DNA of 38,094 nucleotides from Alphaproteobacteria bacterium (GCA_947488275.1 CANKZX010000010.1:1-38094), one strand, 5' to 3'. Counted from the first letter of the stretch, positions 26,215 to 34,461 are shown. The notes: a model not told the origin generated them from the letters alone. Numbers and translations: made by a program.

Positions 26215-27375
26215 TTACGACTTTATCAACTTTCGCACACGTTGACTGTTTGAGTCGGAATCAACAACATAAATATTCCCAGCACTGTCCAAAGTAATCC
26301 CTGTTGGGCTGTAAAACTTTGCTGCACCCAGCGCACCATCCGCTGTGCCTGGACTTCCACATACACCTGCAATTGTTGTAACCGATGCATCTGATAATTT
26401 AACAGCACGAATGCAGTGGTTTGCCGTATCCGTTACATACAAATATGTATTATCTGTGGCAAGCCCAATTGGACTATTAAATTTAGCGGATGTTCCTTTA
26501 GCATTCGTTGCACCTGACGTATTACAAACACCTGCCAGTGTTGTAACAGCGCCTGCCGTCCCTGTTGATCCTGGAGTCGCTATTTTACGGATACAATGCC
26601 CATCCGTATCAGCAACATATAAATTCCGGGCTGAATCCATAACAATACCCGATGGTGACTTGAATTTAGCACTTGTTGCTGTGGTATTATTTGATATATC
26701 CCGCGATCCATTGCCAGCATAGGTTGATACAGTGCCATTTTTTATCATACGTATACGATAATTCACAAAATCACTGATATAAGTTGTGCCATCGCTCTCA
26801 ATAAAAATACCATTTGGACCCTTAAATTTGGCAGCAGTTGTCGCAGCGCCTTCTGTTGATCCAGTTGCCGTACTGCATGTGCCAGCAATACGCGTAACAC
26901 CTCCATCACTCATTTTACGAATGCAATTATTTTTACTATCAATAATGGTCAGTGCGCCTGTATTTAATGAAATTCCAGCTGGCATATTAAACGTTGCGGT
27001 TGTTGCAACTGCGTTATCCGCTGCACCCGCAATTGCTGACCCCGCATGAATTGATGTTAATCCACTCGCCGTAATTCTTATAACACCATTTAAATAAGTT
27101 ACATAAGTGGTATTTGATGCATCAACGACAATGCCTGCAAGGCGCTTTGTCGTGTTTGTTGATCCTGTTAATGTACCTGCCAAATTAAGCGTTAATGTTT
27201 TACCATCAACAGGTGTTACACCGACGGCAGCCGCCCCTCCACCAGCAAGAGTACTCACCGTATAGCCCGCATACCCAGATGAAGACACCATAACGCCGCA
27301 TATAATTGTGCTTATCATGAGAATTTTTCTCAAAGCAGCATATTTAATTTTATGTGAAACAGAAAAATTCCTCAT
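26215..27375 (-). CDS. Exported NHL-repeat beta-propeller protein
   Basis: A 386-residue protein with a long-headed signal peptide (hydrophobic core about residues 17-35, ending SSSGYAG). The rest is made of five to six repeats of ~55-60 residues, each with the NHL pattern: KFxxPxGI, then a NLYVADTDGHCIRKI-type strand pair, then TIAGVCG or TLAGVC. A propeller of this size would be a single domain. Extracellular NHL propellers bind proteins or glycans or act as lyases; no catalytic residues are obvious. Low-complexity A/G/T content between blades is high. It starts at ATG 27375 and lies alone, 60 bases before the anmK stop. Confidence 0.85.
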   Translation of the reverse strand: MRNFSVSHKIKYAALRKILMISTIICGVMVSSSGYAGYTVSTLAGGGAAAVGVTPVDGKTLTLNLAGTLTGSTNTTKRLAGIVVDASNTTYVTYLNGVIRITASGLTSIHAGSAIAGAADNAVATTATFNMPAGISLNTGALTIIDSKNNCIRKMSDGGVTRIAGTCSTATGSTEGAATTAAKFKGPNGIFIESDGTTYISDFVNYRIRMIKNGTVSTYAGNGSRDISNNTTATSAKFKSPSGIVMDSARNLYVADTDGHCIRKIATPGSTGTAGAVTTLAGVCNTSGATNAKGTSAKFNSPIGLATDNTYLYVTDTANHCIRAVKLSDASVTTIAGVCGSPGTADGALGAAKFYSPTGITLDSAGNIYVVDSDSNSQRVRKLIKS

Positions 27376-27434
27376 TACAATCTCTTAATCATATTTGTTT
27401 TTACTATTATAACTATTCTATGATTAATACTGAG

Positions 27435-28733
27435 TTAATTTCTTCTATTATTTGGTTGATAATGCATGCCGCCAGGCATAGGTTTTGAAACACCTGTTGT
27501 ATTTGGCAGGCTTAACGGTTGACGGGATAGCGATCGAACAGCAAGGTAGGCAAAAATTTGCGCCTCCATTGCGGCCGAATTCCAACCTGCTTCATCAGCT
27601 GTCTCAACACTAAGTTTACCTGATAAATAGATCTTTAATTCTTCTTCAAAATTATATTTGATGACTGGGTTTTTCCACCCTCCTCCACATAAAATCCATC
27701 GCTGTGGAAGTAACGTTGTACATGTGTGATGATGTTGAATAAGAGCCAAACTTTGCACAATTGTTTGCGCGGTAAAAACTTCTAATGTTGCACATCCATC
27801 ATTAATTGATAAATCCATTACCTCTGGTATAAGCATAATATCACCGATATCAAGCGCCTTTGGCGGTGGCACGTTAAGATAGTTTATCCCATTTTTAAAG
27901 AGAGCCTTTGCCCGCAATGCATCTAACGTCGTTTTATGGGGCTTTCCCTTGCGACCGTATGCACCATCCATATCCATGCATTCAGCACCCATTGTTTTTT
28001 TTCGAACAAACAGATCGATCAGCGCATTACCAGGGCCAGAATCGTAGCTAATAATATCGAGTTCAGATGAACTTTGAATAAGCGTGATATTTGAAATTCC
28101 TCCACAATTAATAACACCAACAGGGACGATGCGATCACGCTGTGCAATTGCATGATGATAAAGAGGCGCAAATGGTGCCCCCTGCCCACCTGCCTCAACA
28201 TCCTGACGTCTGAAATCATGCACAACCGTAACACCCAATTCATTCGCCATATGCTGTGGATTGCCAAGGGAAATCGAAAGACACGCGGATGGTTGATGAT
28301 AAACCGTTTGTCCATGATAACCGATAATAGCGATTTGACTTACGGAGCAACCCGTTTGAACAAGAAGCCGTTTGACGCATTCAATATGCAAATGAGTCGA
28401 TAATTGGATAACATCATGCAGTGCAATTACCTGTTCGGCACCATACAGATAGTGCATAAGGGCATTTATAACTTTGGTTGGATCAGGCAGCTGAATTTCG
28501 TGTGTTATATAAGTAAAAAGGTCTGTTGAAAAGTGATGATGGGCAACTGCCATATTCCCTTTTGCCCGTCTAATACTGTATTCAGCCCCTTTCAGAAGCA
28601 TTTTCGTTTCCGCATCATAGGATAAAGATACATGTCCTAAATCTTTTATCGTATCATAATCACCATCAACACCTAGAAGTGCTGCATCGATGCCATCCAT
28701 GGATGTGCCACTCATAAGACCGATTGATAGCAT
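27435..28733 (-). CDS. anmK: Anhydro-N-acetylmuramic acid kinase
   Basis: A 432-residue ASKHA-fold kinase that converts recycled 1,6-anhydro-MurNAc to MurNAc-6-phosphate in the cytoplasm, part of cell-wall recycling. The start MLSIGLMSGTSMDGIDAALL holds the phosphate-loop and catalytic aspartate region. GYHGQTVYH, VVHDFRRQDVEAGGQGAPF and the substrate segment INCGGISNITLI follow, then LCGGGWKNP, and it ends NTTGVSKPMPGGMHYQPNN. It is roughly 50-60 residues longer than most AnmK proteins, mainly through a longer helical part around residues 45-120. Its presence implies that the bacterium keeps peptidoglycan recycling. Confidence 0.93.
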   Translation of the reverse strand: MLSIGLMSGTSMDGIDAALLGVDGDYDTIKDLGHVSLSYDAETKMLLKGAEYSIRRAKGNMAVAHHHFSTDLFTYITHEIQLPDPTKVINALMHYLYGAEQVIALHDVIQLSTHLHIECVKRLLVQTGCSVSQIAIIGYHGQTVYHQPSACLSISLGNPQHMANELGVTVVHDFRRQDVEAGGQGAPFAPLYHHAIAQRDRIVPVGVINCGGISNITLIQSSSELDIISYDSGPGNALIDLFVRKKTMGAECMDMDGAYGRKGKPHKTTLDALRAKALFKNGINYLNVPPPKALDIGDIMLIPEVMDLSINDGCATLEVFTAQTIVQSLALIQHHHTCTTLLPQRWILCGGGWKNPVIKYNFEEELKIYLSGKLSVETADEAGWNSAAMEAQIFAYLAVRSLSRQPLSLPNTTGVSKPMPGGMHYQPNNRRN

Positions 28734-28918
28734 GCATGTTTCTTTTATTGGATGTATTTAAGCAATAAAAATACTAAATCAATCTATTATTGTCAATCAT
28801 TGAAAAATACACAAAAAACATGAACCGATCGTAACGTATTTACGATCATATACAAATCCAAATAATTCTTGACGAAAAATCAACAAACGCTTAATTTCAT
28901 ACGTGACATCGTTTTTGT

Positions 28919-28994
<76 letters not shown>

Positions 28995-29206
28995 GTGAAA
29001 CTGAGGGTTCTTCGGGGTTTTAGCATGTTTGAAAAAAGCCTAAGCATCACATAAGTAACAGAAAATAAAATTCTGATTTAAGCACTCACAGTACATTCGA
29101 ACGTGTCTCGCCCCAGGAATGCCTGGCGCCTCATTTTGTTATTCCAATTCATAATTTTTTAAGCAACAGCGTAATGACCTGTTTCTCAAAATCAATTTTA
29201 CCATAT

Positions 29207-30058
29207 CTAATCCCTTTCTTTAGAGCTCGATTGCCCAGGCGACCATGTGCGGTATACTATGAGTGGTTCTTCTAATGTCATAATGGCATAACGTCCACCT
29301 GAAAATGTTTCTTGTGCACTAAGAGATAAAATGCCAGGATTTAAAGCATCAGCATGACTCGTAACACGACCAGGTATTTGCGAAACGATTCTTTCATAAT
29401 TTGAAGGCAATTGAGATGACTGTGTGTATATACTTTGGCTGATTCCCTCAACCTCCACCACCCCAGCGCCCTTACCCAGTCCCTTTGCCTGCCTGGCAAG
29501 CCCTTGCACCCCTACTTTCCCAATACTAGCAAGACCCAACGCAAGTCCATCATTTATCGATTGCCCAATCGCACGGGCATTGCCTCTATCGGTCATCCCT
29601 GTATAGCGCAAAACGGCTTCAACCCCATTGCCAATCATGGTGGCAATCGCCGCCGCTGCTGATAATGGGCTTTGACCTGCACCATTTTCCCGCATCTTCA
29701 TATACGCATGTTTGCAAACAGAACGATACACCTGCGTTTCATCGGTCGTCATTGGGCGTTCATAAACATGATCACGTGTCCAATCCAAACACGCGTCAAT
29801 ATAGGCATCTTCCCCTACAGAAATATCGGTTGGGTAGGCGGCAATGGGTGTCAGGGTGCGATCAACCCCTAACTTTTGCCTAAAGTCATCGATGATTTGC
29901 CCAACCTTTTCAAGACCAATGGCTTTAAGAACAGCACGGCGACCTTTGCCAACGAAGGATTGCTCAGCCTCATCATTGGTGTCATAACCATTCTCATCTG
30001 CCTGTTTTGCTTTTCTTTGCCCTGCCTGGGTTGATGATTTAGCAAAATTATTCTCCAC
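29207..30058 (-). CDS. Orphan CdiA-CT-like toxin module starting at a VENN motif (probably truncated)
   Basis: A 283-codon ORF. The first residues read (T-A)VENNFAKSS: VENN is the motif that marks the entry to toxic tails in CdiA-type contact-dependent-inhibition and related polymorphic toxins. Upstream the frame stays open only to TAG at 30092-30094, where a paralogous copy (33645-33803) has CAG, so the long N-terminal carrier is missing. A segment ~190-200 (GLARQAKGLGKGAG) is shared with the tail at 30479-31132. The end (ETFSGGRYAIMTLEEPLIVY) resembles the start of polymorphic-toxin domains of the SGGRY..TL..YR type, but it stops ~15 residues later, so the toxin domain is incomplete. No immunity gene follows. 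Expression as a protein is uncertain. Confidence 0.7.
   Translation of the reverse strand: MENNFAKSSTQAGQRKAKQADENGYDTNDEAEQSFVGKGRRAVLKAIGLEKVGQIIDDFRQKLGVDRTLTPIAAYPTDISVGEDAYIDACLDWTRDHVYERPMTTDETQVYRSVCKHAYMKMRENGAGQSPLSAAAAIATMIGNGVEAVLRYTGMTDRGNARAIGQSINDGLALGLASIGKVGVQGLARQAKGLGKGAGVVEVEGISQSIYTQSSQLPSNYERIVSQIPGRVTSHADALNPGILSLSAQETFSGGRYAIMTLEEPLIVYRTWSPGQSSSKERD
29463..29488. repeat. Toxin-junction repeat, copy 1
   Basis: Twenty-six bases (CCAGCGCCCTTAC, then C, then CAGTCCCTTTGC) identical except for one base to 30834-30859. On the minus strand it encodes part of AKGLGKGAG. The two ORFs diverge on either side, so this is the shared junction of two toxin modules. Confidence 0.8.
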
Positions 30059-30122
30059 CGCGGTTGTGGCGGTGAAGATCGCTGTTTGTATCTAAAATCC
30101 AACCGAAAAAATCACAACAATG

Positions 30123-30482
30123 CTATGACTCAAAGTGATGAAATGCCTTGATTCGCTTAACTTCTTGATCAAATATTTTTTCAGCGTCTGGATCACCTTC
30201 ATGAAAACGATCCCAAAAATCACCGTCAAAGACAGTCGGTTCAAGTTCACTTCGACCACTTTCATAAAAAGTATACGAAAAATCAGGAGGCACATGTGCG
30301 TCGACTAAATCAAAATATTTACTCAAAAACCAACCAACTTCATTATCTGTGTCGCATTGAATAATAAATTTACTCCCTTGATTAGGTACATAGTATACAC
30401 CAATAACTAAATATTTTTTATTCAAAGTTAGATGAGTATCTTCTTTGCGATCTTCCCTTTTTCGTGTATGGCGTATAATCAT
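30123..30482 (-). CDS. Putative immunity protein to the toxin tail encoded upstream
   Basis: A 119-residue acidic cytoplasmic protein with no signal peptide. Its ATG (30482) overlaps the TGA of the preceding toxin gene in an ATGA, so translation is coupled, the common layout of toxin then immunity genes. It opens with a basic 10-residue tail, then LNKKYLVIGVYYVPNQG, a strand pair typical of small immunity proteins, and ends DQEVKRIKAFHHF. I cannot match it to a specific immunity family. The call rests mainly on position, size, acidity and overlap. Confidence 0.65.
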   Translation of the reverse strand: MIIRHTRKREDRKEDTHLTLNKKYLVIGVYYVPNQGSKFIIQCDTDNEVGWFLSKYFDLVDAHVPPDFSYTFYESGRSELEPTVFDGDFWDRFHEGDPDAEKIFDQEVKRIKAFHHFES

Positions 30483-31132
30483 GGATTAACAGTTCCTTTC
30501 ACCTTAAAATCAGGAGTTACATAATCAATAGTGCCTGTTACCGTATTTCGGTAATAATGAATTTGAAGGGATTGACCATTAGGCGCCCTTACAGATTGAG
30601 TTTTAAATTTCCCCCAATCCGCGATAGAAGAACCATCCTTCGTCAATTGAGAAATAACTTTTTGGTTTTGTATACCATTTTTCACATCTATAAAGATGGA
30701 TCGAGATAACGCGCTCTCCGTCAATTTCCCCTCTTGGTTTAACAAGCCCGCCTCTTGGAATGTCAATTGTGTTCGCAGTCGAAGTGCATCTGCTGAACTG
30801 ACGGCACCTGCACGTGAAAAACCTTCAGTTGCACCAGCGCCCTTACTCAGTCCCTTTGCTTGGTTGGCAAAACCCCGAGTCGCTCCTTGCGCCACCTTCT
30901 GAGCCGCTGCACTCGCCATACGACTGCTAAGATATTTCCCCCCAAGAATCACACCACCTGCCATTACTGTATCACGGGTCAACTGTTTAATGGCAGCTTT
31001 TTCTGCGACCGTATCCCCCAAATGTTCCGCGGCGATGTGGCTTAATTGATTCACCCCCTCCGCCATTAGGTCATTTAAACCAGGCTCCAACACCAAACCC
31101 GTATAGAACGCGGAAACAGCACTGCCCAGCAA
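30479..31132 (-). CDS. C-terminal toxin module of a CDI/FHA-type polymorphic toxin (N-terminus missing)
   Basis: A 217-codon ORF read from TTG 31132; the frame extends only ten codons further before a stop that falls at the end of the ATPase gene at 31160. The N-terminal ~90 residues (NQLSHIAAEHLGDTVAEKAA) are helical linker sequence, as found before toxin tails. GFANQAKGLSKGAG (about residues 86-99) is the junction shared with the module at 29207-30058. The tail ends with DWGKFKTQSVRAPNGQSLQI and then HYYRNTVTGTIDYVTPDFKV, a pattern I recall at the C-terminus of many haemagglutinin-type toxins; the activity is unknown. It is a displaced module, followed by a coupled immunity gene. Whether it can be secreted or expressed is doubtful, since no exporter domain precedes it. 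Confidence 0.7.
   Translation of the reverse strand: MLGSAVSAFYTGLVLEPGLNDLMAEGVNQLSHIAAEHLGDTVAEKAAIKQLTRDTVMAGGVILGGKYLSSRMASAAAQKVAQGATRGFANQAKGLSKGAGATEGFSRAGAVSSADALRLRTQLTFQEAGLLNQEGKLTESALSRSIFIDVKNGIQNQKVISQLTKDGSSIADWGKFKTQSVRAPNGQSLQIHYYRNTVTGTIDYVTPDFKVKGTVNP
30834..30859. repeat. Toxin-junction repeat, copy 2
   Basis: Second copy of the 26-base segment (T in place of C at position 14). It encodes part of AKGLSKGAG on the minus strand. Codon-level neutral variation alone would be expected to have erased more of it, which suggests recent exchange or selection at DNA level. Confidence 0.8.
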
Positions 31133-31159
31133 CGCACAATGACGCGTCCGTATTTTCTT

Positions 31160-32320
31160 TTATGCAGAAATGCCTCTCAAATTCTTAAATTGCGGACTAC
31201 AAATCCCCATTACGTCAATTTTATCAGTTAAAGGGTAGTATGTTTTTCCAGGATAAATAATCGTTAACTGCTTTAAATCAAGTTCGTTTACGATCTTTGA
31301 CCACCTTCTGTCGAGTGTTGGTGCATCATTACGTTTAAACTCAAAACCCATAAGTTGATTGTTTTGATGAACGACTAAATCAATTTCACCAAAACTATGC
31401 GCCCCCCAAAAATAGCAATCATGCGTATCAATTTTTAGTTTTTGAATAACCTGCTCTAATGCAAAACCTTCAAATGAAGCGCCTATTTTAGGATGCATAA
31501 CTAAATCAGAATAAGTTGCTGTGTTTATAAAGCTGTGAAATAACCCACTATCACGCCAATAAATTTTAGGACTTTTAACCTGTCTTTTTTTTATATTTGC
31601 GTGCCAGGGCTGCAAAACACGAATCATAAATGTTTGATGTAATACGTTTAAATAATGCATAGCTGTTGGCTGAGATATTCCAAGGTTCTGAGCAATTTCA
31701 TTTGCATTGAAAATTTGCCCATGATAATGCGTTAATACATTCCAAAAACGACGTAATGATTCAGGGTTAATTTTTATCCCCATCATGTTAAGGTCTTGCT
31801 CTAAATAAGAACGTATATAATGCCGTCTCCAATCAAAGCTATCTCTATCCGTTTCAGCCAAATAACTTCTTGGATAGCCTCCACGGAGCCATAATGTATC
31901 AACATCATCAACTTCACCAAGATGAAAAGGGGTTAATTCACTATAAGCAATACGTCCAGCAAGCGTTTCTGACGACGTAAGATCACGCGATGCACTACCA
32001 AGAAGTAAGAACGTCTTTTCAGGATACTCATCATGAATATAACGAAGTACGGGAAAGAGTTTGGGCATACGTTGAGCTTCGTCGATAATAATCAATCCCT
32101 TAAGCGGTCCTAAAGCTGTTACTGGATTTTTGAGTTGCACCAAGGACTCTGGATTCTCGAGATCGAACATGGTAATAGGTCCATCATTAATAGACCATGT
32201 CTTTGCTAATATTTTAGCAAGTGTTGTTTTTCCGCATTGACGTGAACCAAGTAACGCAATAATTCGGTGTGTTCGATAGAGTTCTTTCAAAGCGGCAAGT
32301 GATTCAGAGCGATCAAGCAT
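31160..32320 (-). CDS. AAA (AAA_14) ATPase with DUF4143 C-terminal domain
   Basis: A 386-residue protein from ATG 32320; an in-frame GTG at 32365 would add 15 residues and neither has a strong ribosome site. Walker A is GSRQCGKTT (about residues 24-32), Walker B is LIIIDEAQRM, and sensor GSASRDL follows. The C-terminal part (residues ~185-386) has the DUF4143 features: a helix-turn-helix-like NEIAQNLGISQPTAMHYLN, then a PD-(D/E)XK-like FGEIDLVV ... MGFEFK. The family is widespread and is thought to be accessory or mobile DNA associated; biochemical role unknown. It sits inside the broken toxin locus with the start of the truncated toxin ORF 27 bases after its stop, so its arrival may have removed the carrier part of the toxin gene (inference). 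Confidence 0.9.
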   Translation of the reverse strand: MLDRSESLAALKELYRTHRIIALLGSRQCGKTTLAKILAKTWSINDGPITMFDLENPESLVQLKNPVTALGPLKGLIIIDEAQRMPKLFPVLRYIHDEYPEKTFLLLGSASRDLTSSETLAGRIAYSELTPFHLGEVDDVDTLWLRGGYPRSYLAETDRDSFDWRRHYIRSYLEQDLNMMGIKINPESLRRFWNVLTHYHGQIFNANEIAQNLGISQPTAMHYLNVLHQTFMIRVLQPWHANIKKRQVKSPKIYWRDSGLFHSFINTATYSDLVMHPKIGASFEGFALEQVIQKLKIDTHDCYFWGAHSFGEIDLVVHQNNQLMGFEFKRNDAPTLDRRWSKIVNELDLKQLTIIYPGKTYYPLTDKIDVMGICSPQFKNLRGISA

Positions 32321-32513
32321 AAAAACTGTCTTAAATAAAAAATACGAATGATCATAGAATGACACATTTTTTGAAATTTCAAAATAATTATTTGATATTT
32401 CAATTTTTTTAATGATATTTTAAATCTGCTCAGGGGTGTTCGCTAATAATATAGTGCCTAGGCTTCGGATTTGCCAGATAAAGGTGGTGTTCCGATGCTA
32501 CAGCCTCTGTCGT

Positions 32514-33488
32514 CTAATCGTTCGTCGTGTGCGCCGTTTTAAGGATAGTTACCTCTTCGGTCGTAAGGCCTGTGTATTTCATAATCATAGCCTCGTTCAT
32601 ACCATCTTTTATCATGCCTCGCGCCATTATATGTTTTGCATTACGCTCCCCCTCAACGAGCCCTTCTGCTTTACCAATCTCAACACCTTTTTCCATCCCA
32701 ATCTCAACACCTTTCTCCAGCCCAATCTCAACACCTTTTTCCATCCCATCATCAAATTTTTGGTCTAGAACCGCTACATAATCGCGTTCACGTTTCTCAA
32801 CCTCTTCATAGGCCATCAGCTCATCCTCGGTCCAATAGAACCGATTCAACTCATCATAGGCTTTTTCAATCACATGATCTTTATCGGTTAACTGTTTCAA
32901 GACATCTGGCGTGATATCATCAGCATACCTAAAGAAATAACACCATTTTTCAACATCATCGGTTAGATGATCAATCGCCTCTTTCGCTTTCTTAAATTTC
33001 GGTAATTCTAAAAACGTAAAAGAAAAATCCTGCAAATCCTGTTCATAGGTTTCTTTGTCTAAAATCACGTGATCAGACTTAATCGCCTTCTTTTTTGGAA
33101 ACATGATATAGTCTGCAATGGCCAAAAACACAACTTCCTTTAAATCTTTATAAATAGATCCCACATTGGCCTGTGCGCTATATGCTTTGGCGGCATAATA
33201 TTGAGCACGTTTTTCAAATCCAGATGATTTGGCCACTTGCATTTCAACGATATATTTATTTTGACGCTCATCGGTGCACATGACATCGACAATACTCGTT
33301 TTTTTAAAAATCAACTCAGGGTCTTGAAGGGTTGGTATAAACTCAACGTTTGTTATGGTCGGTTTACCATTAAACACAAGCATATCGTTGAGGAAATTAA
33401 TCAAAATATCCTTATTTTTTACGGTACCAAAAAGCCGCTTAAAGGCCACATCATTTTTAGGGTCTAATAATTTATGGGTCACTGACAC
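32514..33488 (-). CDS. Rpn family / PD-(D/E)XK nuclease-type transposase, full length
   Basis: A 324-residue protein starting at GTG 33488 with GGAG eight bases upstream (near 33497-33500); an upstream in-frame GTG at 33536 has no ribosome site. The N-terminal ~230 residues hold the nuclease domain: KLLDPKNDVAFKRLFG, then the active-site strand pair DVMCTDERQNKYIVEMQV with Asp, Glu and Gln, then RAQYYAAKAYSAQ. The C-terminal region has a repeat of EKGVEIG(x) (about residues 255-285), then AKHIMARGMIKDGMNEAMI-like sequence, like its homologue at the left window edge. No terminal inverted repeats could be identified. It lies between the two parts of the decayed toxin locus. Confidence 0.9.
   Translation of the reverse strand: MSVTHKLLDPKNDVAFKRLFGTVKNKDILINFLNDMLVFNGKPTITNVEFIPTLQDPELIFKKTSIVDVMCTDERQNKYIVEMQVAKSSGFEKRAQYYAAKAYSAQANVGSIYKDLKEVVFLAIADYIMFPKKKAIKSDHVILDKETYEQDLQDFSFTFLELPKFKKAKEAIDHLTDDVEKWCYFFRYADDITPDVLKQLTDKDHVIEKAYDELNRFYWTEDELMAYEEVEKRERDYVAVLDQKFDDGMEKGVEIGLEKGVEIGMEKGVEIGKAEGLVEGERNAKHIMARGMIKDGMNEAMIMKYTGLTTEEVTILKTAHTTND
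32675..32746. repeat. Three 24-bp tandem repeats inside the Rpn-type gene
   Basis: Units start at 32675, 32699 and 32723 with consensus CAATCTCAACACCTTTTTCC plus AT/GCC. Units 1 and 3 match exactly, and unit 2 differs at two positions. They encode the EKGVEIG-type peptide on the minus strand, and a change in unit number would keep the reading frame. Confidence 0.85.
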
Positions 33489-33644
33489 AAGGCTATCTCC
33501 GTTAAGCGAAGTCGCCTTAAGTATACCACAGTCCACCCCTCAATTCATGTGTTATTTTGCGTATGACTATTCCCAATTTTTTGGATCTTTCCACCATTCA
33601 TGAGGGGCGCATTCTATTTCTATTTTTTCAATTTCGGGCAATTA

Positions 33645-33803
33645 TTATAGGGGAGAGATGTTGCACTGAAGCATGAATTGACGTTGTTGAATCGATGACT
33701 TAGAAAAGTTACTCTCCACAGCGGTTGTGGCGGGATCGCCGTTTGCACCTGATCGGGAGACATACCCGCCAGTATCGCAACTGTACTGGCGAATTTTATA
33801 AGT
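33645..33803 (-). pseudogene. Frameshifted relic of a pretoxin-VENN domain
   Basis: On the minus strand one frame reads KFASTVAILAGMSPDQVQTA, typical of the segment before VENN in CdiA-type toxins, and the next frame continues ATTAVESNFSKSS before a stop at 33645-33647. The same region in the other copy (about 30033-30094) keeps the frame with TTCA present between GCGATC and CCGCC; the four bases are missing here. Over 40 bases (33697-33736 versus about 30033-30072) 35 match. Nothing functional can be made from it. The rest of 33537-33933 holds no convincing gene; a short + strand ORF at 33823-33890 contains a GNAT-like AKTFYKKLGFE stretch. Confidence 0.8.
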
Positions 33804-33933
33804 GGACGTTATCTCTATAATGGCTCATATAAAACGTGTGCATGCCAAAACATTTTATAAAAAACTTGGTTTTGAAGCATCACATGAAGCCATAACTGCA
33901 TGGAAACAGATGAAGGGGGTGTGGAAGACAATT

Positions 33934-34461
33934 CTAACCAGTCATTGCCATTCCACTCGCCTGTTGCTGCTGCATCATAAGCATTTGCTGTTGCATCATT
34001 TGTTGCTGCATGGCTGCTAAATCAGGCTGCGCAACAACAGGCGGTGATGCTGGCACCACAGCCGCTGCAGGTGGCGTTGTAACGGGCGTTAAAAAACTTT
34101 TCATTTCAGATTTTCGTTTACAAAAACCATCGTCGTTCTTATCTTTTTTTGCATCAGATTGCCCCTCTGCTGATTTAGGCTCAACCCATTCGCATTTATC
34201 ATTTTCCATATTACACCGAATGCGTGCGGTAATATTTGAACACTTGACGGTACATGTTGACTCTTCGGCGGCATTAAAATCAACAATGCATTTATCGCCT
34301 CTGCCGCCAATCAACCATACATGGGCAAAAACACAGCGCGGAGCCCCCATTTCCTTACATTCATTCTCAATTGCGTTATTGTCTGAAAAAATAGCCCCTC
34401 CCATAATAATAGGGTGATTTAATACGAACAACAGACATAAGACAAATAGAAATCGAATCAT
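33934..34461 (-). CDS. Small cysteine-rich exported protein with Gln/Met-rich tail, unknown function
   Basis: A 175-residue protein with a signal peptide (MIRFLFVLCLLFVLNHPIIM, cleavage near residue 23). The mature part (~25-125) has eight cysteines, an even number consistent with disulfides: ENECKEM, PRCVF, DKCIV, STCTVKCSN, IRCNMENDKC, GFCKRK. A Pro/Ala/Val-rich stretch (about 125-148) leads to a C-terminal tail of Gln and Met (MQQQMMQQQMLMMQQQQ). The Met/Gln composition resembles that of the exported protein at 7054-7764. No family is recognised. The disulfide-rich core fits a periplasmic or surface location. Confidence 0.7.
   Translation of the reverse strand: MIRFLFVLCLLFVLNHPIIMGGAIFSDNNAIENECKEMGAPRCVFAHVWLIGGRGDKCIVDFNAAEESTCTVKCSNITARIRCNMENDKCEWVEPKSAEGQSDAKKDKNDDGFCKRKSEMKSFLTPVTTPPAAAVVPASPPVVAQPDLAAMQQQMMQQQMLMMQQQQASGMAMTG

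Noticed and set aside
26345-27049. Two + strand ORFs within the NHL-repeat gene
   Set aside because: Shadows caused by the repetitive A/G/T-rich codons of the real minus-strand gene.
32675-32746. Possible CRISPR array (three 24-bp repeats)
   Set aside because: The units are directly adjacent with no spacers and encode an in-frame peptide repeat.
33802-34020. 72-codon + strand ORF with AKTFYKKLGFEAS, like the end of a GNAT acetyltransferase
   Set aside because: Only about 20 residues look like GNAT and the second half is antisense to the Q/M tail of the 33934 gene. At most a tiny relic.
34010-34417. 135-codon + strand ORF
   Set aside because: It is antisense to the Cys-rich exported protein, which has a signal peptide and regular cysteine spacing.
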